Shown here one piece after another: positions 46,228 to 56,900 of a stretch of DNA of 64,000 nt. Where the stretch lies: assembly GCF_030540825.1 (NCBI RefSeq), contig NZ_JAUOEO010000001.1, positions 4,663,001 to 4,727,000 on the forward strand, written 5' to 3'. The DNA is from Flavivirga spongiicola (lineage in GTDB: Bacteria > Bacteroidota > Bacteroidia > Flavobacteriales > Flavobacteriaceae). The number at the start of each line of letters is the position of its first letter. Within the stretch, counting starts at the first letter, position 1. A model generated the notes under the pieces. It ran no database searches. It was given only the letters and a program-made list of their open reading frames with translations, and was not told the DNA's origin. The translations under genes were made by a program, and so were the position numbers.

Positions 46228-47577
46228 CTATATACTTTCGTAACCAGGGTTTTGATCGGCTAAGGTCAATGCGCCATTACCTGTTATTTCTTCCTCCGGT
46301 ATTGGTAAAATATATTGGTTAGAGCTTGTGATAGCTGGCTTTAATGTCATAGCCTTTCCTAAACGTATGGCAGCAAACCATTCACTTCCATTTTCAAAGG
46401 CAAGTTCACGAGTTATTTCATTGAAAATATCATCTTTAAGTTCATCAAGGGTTGTGGCAGGAGAATCTCCAATACCTGCCCTATTTCTAACAATGTTCAA
46501 TGGAACGCTTGCATCTGCTAAAGTAGCACCGCTCATAGCAAGAGCCTCAGCTTTTATTAAATACATTTCAGAGAGTCGTAAGAAGTAAGTAGGCCTGAAA
46601 TTATCCGCATCGTTTGTTTTTAAAACTGTAGCTCCACTAAAGGTAAAAGGTTTTCTGGGGTCTGTTTCCATAAGTGTAGAAAACCATGTGGTACCAGCTC
46701 TTCCTGAATAAAAACGCTTTCTATTGTTGTCATCTACATCTGAGTTCTCGTCTCTGTGAGCCATTAAAATCATTTCATTAGAATTTAATCCTTTACTAAA
46801 AACTGATTCATAATCTGCTTCTAAGCTTGTAACACCGCCATTTATAACTTCATCAGCAAGAACTGCTGCTTCAGCATACTTTCCTTGAAAAAGTAACACT
46901 TTAGCTTTTAAGGCCTTTGCCGACGTTTTTGAAGCTCTATATGATACAGAGAAATCAGGTGCATCAGCAATAGCTTTATCCAAATCTGATATGATTTGAG
47001 CGTAACACTCCGCAACCGTACTTCTAGCTTTACTTCTATTGACGAAATTAGATGGTTCTGTTCTTAAAACTATACCCAAACTGCTATTCTGGTCAAAAAA
47101 TTGTCCATAATATCTCAAGGCATCAAAAGTAGCCATAGCCCTTAAAAAATGAGCTTCTCCTATGATTTCCGACTTATTATTTCCAGTAAACTCACTATCA
47201 GGAAACGCCTCTGTTAATGTTATAACATTATTAGAAAGGTCAATCACTTTATAAAATATGAGCCAATAATCTCTGACATTAGTATTATCAAACGTCATAG
47301 TATTAGTTGCAAATTGGCCTGCTGCTGTACCAAACCCAACTCTACTCATAGAACCGATTAATGTACTCGGTATCAATTCTGTATACATATAGTAAAAGGC
47401 ACTTGTTCTTGACGTTATGGTTGTGTAAACACCATTTAATAGTGCCTTTGCATCATTCTCATTTTGAATAACATTTTCTGGAACTAAATTATTTGGTGGA
47501 TTATTTTCCACTACATCTGTTAATTCACAAGAGGTAGCAAAAAAAAGTACTATTGTAATAATCAATATTTTTTTCAT
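46228..47577 (-). CDS. RagB/SusD-family outer-membrane lipoprotein
   Basis: A 449-residue SusD homologue. The lipobox ends at C17 (FFATSC). AKALLNGVYTTI and HFLRAMATFDALRYYG are standard TPR-region blocks, and the C-terminus has RPTYFLRLSEMYLIKAEAL and ITRELAFENGSEW. It caps the SusC barrel and captures the substrate at the surface. It starts 17 bp after susC. The ligand is not readable, but the downstream peptidase favours peptides over glycans. Confidence 0.93.
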   Translation of the reverse strand: MKKILIITIVLFFATSCELTDVVENNPPNNLVPENVIQNENDAKALLNGVYTTITSRTSAFYYMYTELIPSTLIGSMSRVGFGTAAGQFATNTMTFDNTNVRDYWLIFYKVIDLSNNVITLTEAFPDSEFTGNNKSEIIGEAHFLRAMATFDALRYYGQFFDQNSSLGIVLRTEPSNFVNRSKARSTVAECYAQIISDLDKAIADAPDFSVSYRASKTSAKALKAKVLLFQGKYAEAAVLADEVINGGVTSLEADYESVFSKGLNSNEMILMAHRDENSDVDDNNRKRFYSGRAGTTWFSTLMETDPRKPFTFSGATVLKTNDADNFRPTYFLRLSEMYLIKAEALAMSGATLADASVPLNIVRNRAGIGDSPATTLDELKDDIFNEITRELAFENGSEWFAAIRLGKAMTLKPAITSSNQYILPIPEEEITGNGALTLADQNPGYESI

Positions 47578-47594
47578 GATAATTTCTTTTTTAA

Positions 47595-50500
47595 TTAAAA
47601 CCCTATTTTAATACCTGTCGTAAAAACCTTTGCTATTGGAAAACGGTTATTGTCTCTTCCTGCACTTATATCATTATTGTACAAATTAGAAGCTTCTGGA
47701 TCCGCCCCAGGATAATTTGTTATGGTAAACAAATTTTGAGCTGTAAAGTATAAAGAAAGGTTATCTATAAATTTTAACTTTTGTATAACCTCTTTTGGGA
47801 ACGTATAATTTAAATTCAATGTCTTTAACCTAAGATAAGAGCCTTTATATACGTAGTGACTCGATATTCTTCCATTATTATTAGGGTCTCTATAAACACT
47901 TCTTGGAATATTGGTTGAAGTATTGTCTGGCGTCCAAGCATTTAAAACATCCGTAGTCTTATTTTCTCCAAAAAAAGTACTGAAAAAATTAGTATCCCTA
48001 GCCAAATTAAAAGCCTGAATGTCGTTCCCAACTGAATAAGAGAAGAACGTTGACAGAGTAAATCCCTTGTAGCTTATCGTGTTAGTAATACCTCCAAAAA
48101 AATCAGGTTGTGTATCTCCAATTACATCCTGATCAAGACTTGTAATTCTTCCATCAGGGACTCCATCTGGACCTGTTAAATCTTTAAACTTTAAATCTCC
48201 AGGAGCAGTTTGAGTATTTTGGTAAGTTCCTGTAGGCGAGGCAGTATTTAAAGCATCTATTTCTTCTTGAGTTGAGAAAATCCCCTCAGACAAGTATCCA
48301 TAGATTAAACCAATAGGGCTTCCTTCTCTAAGCCTTCCACCGCCGCCAAAACCTGTCAAAAACCCATCATCTCCTAAAAAGTCATCTGATATTTTAGTAA
48401 GTTTATTTTTGTTCTTACTTATATTGAAGCCCAAATTCCAACTAAAATCATCTTTTCGAATGATATCTCCTTTAAGTTCAAACTCAATACCTTTATTTTC
48501 TGTGTTACCTACATTGGCAATTATTCTATTACTACCTGTGCTACCTGGTATTATGGCTGTAAATAAAGCATCCTTAGTATCTTTAACATAATATCCTATC
48601 CCTCCTGATAACCTTCCTTTGAATAATGAAAAATCTAGGCCAAGGTCAAATTGGTCTGTCGTTTCCCATTTTAGTTGATCATTTCCTAATTGGCTTAAAA
48701 TTACAGAGGGATCTCCTCCGTAATTAGAAGTTTCAAAAAGTGTACGCCATGCATAATCTCCAAAATCTTGTTGCCCCGTTTTCCCTAAACTTACACGTAA
48801 TTTTAATTCATCAATAAACTCAGCATTTTCTAAAAAAGACTCTTTGGATATCCTCCACGCTGCTGCCGCTGCAGGAAAAAAGGCATGTGTATTCTCCTTA
48901 GCGAATTTTGATGACCCATCGACTCTTGCTGATAACGTAATAAAATATTTATCGTCATAATCATAATTAATTCTTCCAAAATAAGATTCTATACCAGACC
49001 CTGATTCAAAAGATGATCCACTATCAGAAACTGTTGCACTAGATATATTAGTGAGTACGTCATTAAAAAAACCTGTCCCAAAAGCTTTTGTAAAAGAATT
49101 TTTGGTCTTTTCAAAAGAAGCTCCTAATACGACATCTACATTATGAAAGTCATTAATCAATGTATTATAAGTTAAAGTGTTTTGCCATAACGTATTTGTA
49201 AACCTACTTCTACTTTCTTGAGCAAAACCATCTCCATCTCCTCTTGCCCTATTCCATCCTCCTCTAAATGTAAATTTTGGATAAAAGCTTTGCTGGTTGC
49301 CATTGTTGTAATTTAAAGCAAACAGTGTCTTAATATGTAATCCTTTAGCTAACCTTAATTCTGTAAAAAATGACCCCAATAACAGTAATGTTTTATTATT
49401 ATTACTTGCTTTAGAACGTGCTACAGGGTTTTCAAAACTGTATGTTGGTGAAAATGAATACTCCCCCTCATCATTAAACACTGGTAAATCAGGTCTATAG
49501 TTATAGGTTAATTGTGTAACTCCCCCATCTAATGCTTTTTGATTCGCAAATGACACATTTAACTTAGAACCAAATTTCCAGTTATCATTTATTTCTGTAT
49601 CTAAATTCAGGTTATAAGAATAACGATCAAAACCAACACCATCATAAATCCCATCTTGAGTATTGATTCCAATAGACGTATGGTATCTAGTTTTTTGTGT
49701 GCCTCCATAAACATTGATATTAAAAAATGTGGTTAAAGGATTACCTGGACTCACTTCATCTTCCCAATTAGTATTAGCGTTTCCAAAGTGCGATCCATCT
49801 AATACGCTTTGAGCAAAAGCATCATTAGAACTTCCGTTTTCAACTGCTGTAGTCCACACTTGTCTATATTGGTTTGCATCCAGTACGTCTAAAGTTTGCA
49901 GTGATTGTGTACTTAAGGAATAATTCACATCAAACTTTGGTTTGCCTGAATAAACCCCTTGTTTAGTATTTATGATAATAACTCCATTTGCGGCTCTTGA
50001 ACCATAAATAGCTGCTGCAGAAGCGTCTTTTAAGACACTTATGGATTCAATATCTGCACTATTTATATTACCTAATGGCGTACTTATACCTTCTTGCGCC
50101 AATTGATTTCCTAAATTTTGGCCTTCGGTTCCTCCAATCGGTATATTACTATTAGGGACTACTGGGATACCATCAATGACATATAAGGGCTGATTAGACC
50201 CAAACAAAGATGTTGTTCCCCTAATCCTTACCCTTGCTGCTGCGCCTGGTTGTCCAGTTGCACTTGAAATATAAACGCCTGCAATTTGCCCCTGCAAAGC
50301 ATTATCTAAATTAACTGTTGGGGCTTGATTGGTAATGTTTTTTACGTCTACGGAGCTAACGGCTCCAGTAAGTGCTTCTCTTTTTACTTTACCATAGCCA
50401 ATGACAATTGCTTCATCAAGTCCCGTAATAGATGGCTTTAATTGAACATCAATAACCGTTTGGTCCTTTACTAAGATTTCTTGGGTTTCATAACCCAGAA

Positions 50501-51044
50501 AAGAAAAAGCCAATACATTTTCAGAAAAAGGAACTGTAAGAGTATAATTGCCATCAAAATCTGTTGCTGTACCTGTAACTGTACCCTTAATTAATACCGT
50601 AACACCAGGAAGGGGAAGTCCTTTTTCATTGGTTACCCTACCAGAAACCTTAACTTCTTGTTTCTTATCACCTGGAGCTTTCTTTTTAATTATTACTGCA
50701 TTATCCTTGGTAAGGATAAAATTAAAATCTTTGCTATCAATACTTTTCAATAATAGTCTATTGATTCGAAAAGAACCTTTTTTAAGTTCTACTTTTGGCA
50801 AGCCTTTAAATAAATTTGACCTGTAGATAAAGGAAAAGTTAGTTTGTCGGTCAATGATGTCGAAAACTTCTTCAATGGTAACTGTCATATCTGCATCTAT
50901 AACCACTTTAGTATTCTGAGACAGGAGATTTCCTGAAGAGAAACTAAATACAGATGTACAGAATAACAAAATAAATGTTCTCATAATGAAGGTCAATACA
51001 CTTTTCCGTATGGGCAAAAGCGTAGTACTAAATTTAATTTCCAT
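47595..51044 (-). CDS. SusC/RagA TonB-dependent transporter with STN signalling domain
   Basis: A 1149-residue outer-membrane transporter. After the signal peptide comes an STN domain (about 50-115, TIEEVFDIIDRQTNFSFIYR), which talks to FecR. Next is the carboxypeptidase-D-like domain (VSGRVTNEKGLPLPGVTVLI) and the plug (VIGYGKVKREALTGAVSSVD, QGQIAGVYI, VRIRGTTSLFGSNQPLYVID). The barrel fills the rest and ends in an aromatic strand (KVFTTGIKIGF). TonB energises import of the ligand captured by SusD. STN-bearing SusC proteins usually signal through the FecR and ECF sigma encoded just upstream, as here. Confidence 0.94.
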   Translation of the reverse strand: MEIKFSTTLLPIRKSVLTFIMRTFILLFCTSVFSFSSGNLLSQNTKVVIDADMTVTIEEVFDIIDRQTNFSFIYRSNLFKGLPKVELKKGSFRINRLLLKSIDSKDFNFILTKDNAVIIKKKAPGDKKQEVKVSGRVTNEKGLPLPGVTVLIKGTVTGTATDFDGNYTLTVPFSENVLAFSFLGYETQEILVKDQTVIDVQLKPSITGLDEAIVIGYGKVKREALTGAVSSVDVKNITNQAPTVNLDNALQGQIAGVYISSATGQPGAAARVRIRGTTSLFGSNQPLYVIDGIPVVPNSNIPIGGTEGQNLGNQLAQEGISTPLGNINSADIESISVLKDASAAAIYGSRAANGVIIINTKQGVYSGKPKFDVNYSLSTQSLQTLDVLDANQYRQVWTTAVENGSSNDAFAQSVLDGSHFGNANTNWEDEVSPGNPLTTFFNINVYGGTQKTRYHTSIGINTQDGIYDGVGFDRYSYNLNLDTEINDNWKFGSKLNVSFANQKALDGGVTQLTYNYRPDLPVFNDEGEYSFSPTYSFENPVARSKASNNNKTLLLLGSFFTELRLAKGLHIKTLFALNYNNGNQQSFYPKFTFRGGWNRARGDGDGFAQESRSRFTNTLWQNTLTYNTLINDFHNVDVVLGASFEKTKNSFTKAFGTGFFNDVLTNISSATVSDSGSSFESGSGIESYFGRINYDYDDKYFITLSARVDGSSKFAKENTHAFFPAAAAAWRISKESFLENAEFIDELKLRVSLGKTGQQDFGDYAWRTLFETSNYGGDPSVILSQLGNDQLKWETTDQFDLGLDFSLFKGRLSGGIGYYVKDTKDALFTAIIPGSTGSNRIIANVGNTENKGIEFELKGDIIRKDDFSWNLGFNISKNKNKLTKISDDFLGDDGFLTGFGGGGRLREGSPIGLIYGYLSEGIFSTQEEIDALNTASPTGTYQNTQTAPGDLKFKDLTGPDGVPDGRITSLDQDVIGDTQPDFFGGITNTISYKGFTLSTFFSYSVGNDIQAFNLARDTNFFSTFFGENKTTDVLNAWTPDNTSTNIPRSVYRDPNNNGRISSHYVYKGSYLRLKTLNLNYTFPKEVIQKLKFIDNLSLYFTAQNLFTITNYPGADPEASNLYNNDISAGRDNNRFPIAKVFTTGIKIGF

Positions 51045-51212
51045 AAATTTGTTCTGTGTTAGTTAGTTAATAAATTAATTAATACATCTAAGGGGAAGTA
51101 AAGGGTTGTTTGTCAGAATTCAGACCCTTGTTTCCCTTTTAATTTTGCCTTTTATTAAGCATTTTTTTCTTTAGTTATTTATACCATACTTTGTTGTTTT
51201 TAGTTTGAATTA

Positions 51213-52391
51213 TTATTTGAGCGTTACTGTTTTATTATTTATTTCATAGTCAACATCAATTATTGATAAAATATCTGTAATGTCTAATTTCTTCTCTAAG
51301 GCACCATTAAAAGTTACATCTTCAAGTTCTTGATTTTCAAAAATCACCTCGATTTCATACCAACGTGATAAAACCTTCATAATATCCTTAAGGGCTTTAT
51401 TTTTAAAACTAAACACACCATCTTTCCAAGATATTTCTCGATAAACGTCAACAGATAAAACCTTAGTGCTGTTATCTTTAAAGTTCATATTTAATTGTTG
51501 ATTTGGGAATAGTACTTGTTGTGTATTTTCGAAATTCACAGCTACCTTGCCCTCTACCAGAGTAGTGTAAATATTGTTTTCATCTTTATAAGCTTTAATA
51601 TTAAATTCTGTCCCTAACACTTCTACTTCTTGGGCTTGATTTAATACCTTGAACTTAGAACCTTTATGCTCTGTACTTGAAGATACATCAAAATATGCTT
51701 CACCATATACCAATTCTACTCGTCGGGTTTCGCCCTCAATAAATGTTACTGGGTATTTTAATTGGGATTCAGAATTCAACCAAACCTTTGTTCCATCTGA
51801 TAATGTAATATGGAATTGGCCTCCTGCGAGGGTTGTCAAATAATTATATAATATTTTAGCTTTATTGCGCTTTCTAAACTTATAAGTTATTTCTTCACCA
51901 TTGCTTACAATATTGTCGGTAGTATAGTTTTGTCCTTTTTCCAGGGCTATGTCCTTACCATCCTCCAGAGTTAAAATAGCTTTATCTGTTCCGGCTTTAA
52001 TATTGTTATTTACTATTATTGGCAGATTGATTTTGGGGTCTTTTTTATTAAATAGTACCGAAACCGAAATCAATAATGCTACTGAAGCTGCAGCCGTAAT
52101 TGCATACCATCTTTTCTTAAAAGATTTCTTTGTTGCAAATGTTGATTGATTCTCCTTTAAGTTTTTCCATACTTCATTAAAATCTTCTTCTGATGCTTGA
52201 TACTCTTTAAAGGTGAATTGCTGAATCAATTTTCTAGCTAAATCTATGTCAGCTTGTTTTTTGGGATTATCTTTTAGCCACTTTTCCCAAAATAAATTGG
52301 TCATGTGGTCATCTTTCAATACCCAATTTTGAAAGTATGTATCTGATGCGAATTCTTCTGGAGTAAAATCTAAATAATTTTTGCCCGACAT
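51213..52391 (-). CDS. FecR-family anti-sigma factor
   Basis: About 392 residues from the ATG at 52391; a longer in-frame start at 52427 adds 12 poorly conserved residues. The cytoplasmic N-terminus (LDFTPEEFASDTYFQNWVLK) precedes one membrane helix (about 100-122, WYAITAAASVALLISVSVLF). The periplasmic FecR domain shows LTTLAGGQFHITLSDGTKVW, YGEAYFDV and LGTEFNIKAY, and the C-terminal DUF4974-like part ends the protein. It holds the sigma factor inactive until the STN domain of SusC signals ligand. It is 42 bp or more after the sigma gene. Confidence 0.9.
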   Translation of the reverse strand: MSGKNYLDFTPEEFASDTYFQNWVLKDDHMTNLFWEKWLKDNPKKQADIDLARKLIQQFTFKEYQASEEDFNEVWKNLKENQSTFATKKSFKKRWYAITAAASVALLISVSVLFNKKDPKINLPIIVNNNIKAGTDKAILTLEDGKDIALEKGQNYTTDNIVSNGEEITYKFRKRNKAKILYNYLTTLAGGQFHITLSDGTKVWLNSESQLKYPVTFIEGETRRVELVYGEAYFDVSSSTEHKGSKFKVLNQAQEVEVLGTEFNIKAYKDENNIYTTLVEGKVAVNFENTQQVLFPNQQLNMNFKDNSTKVLSVDVYREISWKDGVFSFKNKALKDIMKVLSRWYEIEVIFENQELEDVTFNGALEKKLDITDILSIIDVDYEINNKTVTLK

Positions 52392-52469
52392 AACTATAAA
52401 CAATAACTGTTTATATACTACAGGCAATTTTTCTAATTTTTACCCCATAAAAAGAAAACTTTTTTTATT

Positions 52470-53096
52470 CTAAGGTAAAAAAGAGAAGAACAAAGACATT
52501 ATCATAGCACCCTTTAGGGCAGATAAAGCCCTATATACCAGTTTATAGGAGGCTTTAGCATTAATCTTTAAAACTTCGGCTGTTTCCTCATAGGAAAGAT
52601 TATCATAAAACCTTAAATAGATGGCTTCCCGTTGACGGGCAGTTAAAGATTTTATAGCTTTATTTAATAAATATTGATTGTCAACTTCTTGTTCATTATT
52701 AATCAACTTTAGCTCAGGAGAAATTTCGAATTCAAACCCACTCTGTATTTGCACTCTTTTTTCTTTACCTAATTCTCGTCTAATTTTTCTTTTTAGACAT
52801 TTAAGAAGGTATGGTTTTACAGACTTAACATTAATAAATGTTTTTTTGTTTTTCCACAGCTCTGAAAAGAGTTCTTGAATACTATCTTTAACCAAATCCT
52901 TATTTCCACATATTTGCATGCCGTAAGCAAAAAGACTTTGAAACATGGTTTCATACACCTTTGCATAAAACGTTTCAAAACTTTGACCCTCCTTATATGA
53001 AAGTGATTTAATATCTTTTTGACTCGATTTTAATTCACGCTTGGAGTTTATTTTAGTATGTGCAATTTTTAAATTCACCCCCAATATTATAGGCAT
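52470..53096 (-). CDS. ECF-type RNA polymerase sigma factor
   Basis: A 208-residue sigma-70 family factor. Region 2 is seen in FETFYAKVYETMFQSLFAYG and DLVKDSIQELFSELWKNK. Region 4 is LTARQREAIYLRFYDNLSYE followed by a helix-turn-helix (ETAEVLKINAKASYKLVYRA). It probably drives the susC/susD/peptidase genes when released by FecR. The first 25 or so residues are basic and may be extra; an internal start cannot be excluded. Confidence 0.9.
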   Translation of the reverse strand: MPIILGVNLKIAHTKINSKRELKSSQKDIKSLSYKEGQSFETFYAKVYETMFQSLFAYGMQICGNKDLVKDSIQELFSELWKNKKTFINVKSVKPYLLKCLKRKIRRELGKEKRVQIQSGFEFEISPELKLINNEQEVDNQYLLNKAIKSLTARQREAIYLRFYDNLSYEETAEVLKINAKASYKLVYRALSALKGAMIMSLFFSFLP

Positions 53097-53221
53097 AAAG
53101 TTATAATAAATTTACATATAGGTAAAATTCCCCTGAATAAAACTCAAAAACGTTTTTTGTTCCTGTTGCTGAAGCTCCTATACGCAAATATTTTGTAGAA
53201 AGTTTATTTACAAGCCTTAGA

Positions 53222-53413
53222 TTAGCATTTACTGAAACATTTGTTTTCTACTTCAATTTTAGCATCTTCAAAACGGTTTTGAGCAAAACGCAGGAGTACT
53301 AGCCCTAAAAGTGGATCTTTATATTCGGCAGCTGTAAGTTTAGAATTTGCTCTTAAATCGTCTGCTGCATCCCATAATTCTGTTTCTAATTTTTTTATAT
53401 TGTCTTGGGTCAT
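53222..53413 (-). pseudogene. hsdM N-terminal relic
   Basis: A 63-codon fragment whose first 50 residues match the start of HsdM proteins (LETELWDAADDLRANSKLTA, PLLGLVLLRFAQNRFEDAK), then ends in unrelated residues and a stop. The methylase core is absent. It is a different hsdM lineage from the intact one at 36490 and shows that a second type I system once lay here. Confidence 0.75.
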
Positions 53414-53962
53414 TTATGTTTAATTCTTATTCATTTATGCATTATTTCGGTTAAATGAAGTCATCTCCTATGTATCAAAAAGACTTTCTCTTTCAGTATC
53501 ATTTTCCTCTTTAATCGCGTTGACAAGATATAAGTTTTTCTTGGTTCTTGTAAGTGCTGCATACTTTAAATTTCGCTCTTGTACTATATATAATTGATTT
53601 TATTATAATTGAATTATAATGAAATAATATATTCTATGGCTATTCTCTAGATGATTATATAATATATTGTTGATACTTAGGTTGCAGTTTTGGGCTAGCT
53701 ATGAAGATTTATATTATATGGAATTAAACTAAATATTTTTGTTACAAGACCAAATTTTAAAGCTCAAAAAGCCTATAATTCCCTTTAAACCAATTAATAA
53801 GGTTTTTCATCGAAAAAACTTACTTTTAAAATACTATTTATCACTCATTTTAAAAAAAAAAGTATCTTTAAAATCCATCTAACGTATTGATTATTAATCA
53901 TGAATAAATTTATTAAGTATTTCTAGTATTTTTTTAAATAGTTAAGATTAAAAAAAAGAGAT
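53414..53962. other. 549-bp gap with a helicase relic and the Hsp70-operon promoter region
   Basis: The left part holds a helicase tail relic (53468-53590). From about 53600 to 53962 the DNA is very AT-rich with no open frame, and should contain the promoter of the plus-strand operon that follows. I could not place a -33/-7 pair with confidence. Confidence 0.5.
53468..53590 (-). pseudogene. UvrD/Rep-type helicase C-terminal relic
   Basis: On the minus strand, 40 codons ending in TAG (53468-53470) read VQERNLKYAALTRTKKNLYL and then VNAIKEEND, the late motif of superfamily I helicases (ER..YVALTRAK..LYLV). Nothing upstream continues it. With the hsdM relic 55 bp away it marks the remains of a lost defence or mobile block. 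Confidence 0.7.
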
Positions 53963-56900
53963 TTGTTATACAATATCAAACCAACTCCCAAAACATTACT
54001 TTTCTTATTGTTATTTTCAATTTATGGATTTAGTCAAACCGATTATAATCCTAAAAGTTATAGAAAACACTTTTTGATTTTCTATGACATATCTTACCCT
54101 CATTATTCAAAAGAAGAAAAAATTTTAGCAGTAAAAAGTAGCTTTATTAAGTTTTTTGAAAATAAAGTTATAAGAAAAGAAGGCGCTCAAAAATTCTTTG
54201 ACCCGAATAAAGATCAAATTTCATACTACCATTTTGGAATTAACAAGAAGAATACGAACTATTTAAAACAACATAAAGATTACTTGTCCAGAAATGAGAA
54301 ATTGTATTCATCTTTCGTACAAAAATTTATTTTTCCACATCCAGAGTATGATTGGTCTTCCTACAAAAGAAAATATAACAATACAAATGTTTCAGAATAT
54401 ATAAAAACGTTATGGTCAATAGAAAAACCTGGTTGGCGTAATGGAATTTCTCTTTCCCATTTAATATACCCGATGGGTTTGGATGCTATTGATAAAGAGT
54501 CTTACGCTGAAGAATTTATAATCATAGTTTTAAGTGACTTTTTAACTGGCTCAGATTTTGGTAATAAAGAAGACATTAAACTCATAAAACGAGTTTTTGA
54601 ACAATCTTATTATTATGATAGAATCATATCAAAATATGAGACATTAAAAAGGAAATTTCACAAAATAGATTATTTCGAACAGGATTTTAATTATTATGAC
54701 CGATTAAAAAAAGAAACAACGTCAATAGGCTTTCTGGGTTATAAGGTAACTCCAAATTCAGGAAAGATAAAACCTGAAGATACTTGGTTATCTTATGATT
54801 CTGATATAGTTATAACTCAAAAGGCATATGAAAGTATAGACTTTGAATTAAGTCCACAGTCTTTAAAATTTTCGCACAATTCCCTGCTTTCTGTAGATAA
54901 AGTAATATTAACAATTACTGATAAACATGAGAACATACTAGAAAATGTTGATGTTAATTACAGTGTTACTTATGATAAAAATTTGGTTCCTATTTATAAA
55001 TTTTCAAAAAAAAACATAGCTCTTAAAACCGCAAAATCGTTTGCGCTTGCAAATGAAAAAGGCGCCGATTCACTCAATATAAATTATAGTTTTTATACAA
55101 AATACCAACTCTATACCGGTTCGTTTTTAAACACAGTTTTTAAAACCCCTAAAAGAACAATAATACTAAATGCTGAATCATTTATAGCAAAACCAAAACA
55201 AAAAAATTATACCCTTATGTCTTTTTTATTAATTCTCCCGTTGATGATTATTCTAGGATTTTTTATATGGTTAGGAAAACCTAAGGGGTTTACTTTGAAT
55301 TGCTCCAAATTTTCGGATAGTCTGGAAACTTTAAAAAATGATGATGGACTAAGTAGACTTTTAACTGGTTATCTTCCGTTTTCAACAAATGGCAGAGGTT
55401 ATTTTACTAATGAAAATTTAGTTACTGGTAACCTTAAATACAGAAAAAATGCCTTATTTCAATGGAAAAGTTTAAAAATAAGAGCGGAACTCTTCATTGA
55501 TAAAAAACCCGAAAACATTGATATCTATTTAAAGCGAGGGCTTAATACCACTGAGCGTGCATACCCACAAGAACCATTAATAGTAGCAACCAAAGATGGT
55601 GCTTTTAATTTCTACACTTGTTATGAATCCAATGACCCTAATTTTAAATTAGACAGTCCCGAAGAAATAAAAGTTCATATTCATGTAAAAACTCGCAAAA
55701 GGATACTATTCATTTCATTTAAAAATGAAACTGACCTTGAGATTCATTTTCAAATTGGCCCAGAACTAGGTAATACATGGGTTGGAATAGATCCTGGCAC
55801 GACAGGTACCTGTATTGCTGTTTCCAACTCTCCAGGGACTATACATATTGGAAAAGAGATAAAAACGAATAAACAGATAATGCCATCTGTACTCTCATTT
55901 AATCCTGACAGGGAATTCAAAAATGCAAAATTCCCTCATTTTGAAACAGAAGGTATTGATTCTTTTTTCAGGTTTGGTTCTGCTGCTATACAACGGCCTG
56001 ATAAGGACCTAAAGTTTCAATCTGTAAAAAAATTAATTGGTTACAAGGATGCTAAAAAAATCCCATTTAATGATAAAGATGTTACGCTAACAGGAAGAAA
56101 GCTTACCGCTTTGCTTATTAATGGGGCTTTTAGAGGCATGAGAAAAACGGTCGAAAATCAAGGGATTACATTTGATACCAATGAAGACTTTAACCCACAA
56201 AGGGCTGTGGTTGCTGTTCCTAATAATTTTACGATTACCAAAATAATGGATATGATTGGTGCATTTGATTATGTACTCAATGAACAAGAAAATAAAAAGA
56301 GGTTTAAAGAAGTACGTTATATATTTGAGGCTGAAGCCATTGCGTTCTATTATCTGGCCAATCGTAAAAAGTACACAGATGATGAGCTCAAACAGGAAAA
56401 TATTTTAATATTTGATATGGGAGGCGCTACTATAAATACTAGTGTAATTACGTTAAAACCTTTAACCGATGAAAAAGGGCAAACGGTATATGACTCTAAT
56501 ATCCAAGGAAAACTTGGATATAGTATTGGAGGTGACACCATTGATTATGTGTTGTTGAAAATATGCTATGAAGAAAGTGGTAGTAGCACGAGTTTACATA
56601 ATTACCTAAAACCCGCCTTTAACAAGAATGCTAATTTATCTCTAAAAAACAAGTTAAAACAGTTTGCTTTATCTTTAAAAATGGAAATTATTAAAAATAA
56701 TCAAGAGAAAAAAAATTACATCTTATCGACTGCCCAACTAAATAATATAATAAGAAACGAACTGTCAATAACTGCAGGATTAGACAGTTCTAATTCTCTG
56801 GTCAAACTGTTTAATAATGAACATATAGAACAAGAAATAGCAGCCATTGAGCTTAATCTTTCTAATAAGTTTATTACTCAAGAAGAATACGAACTCAAAA

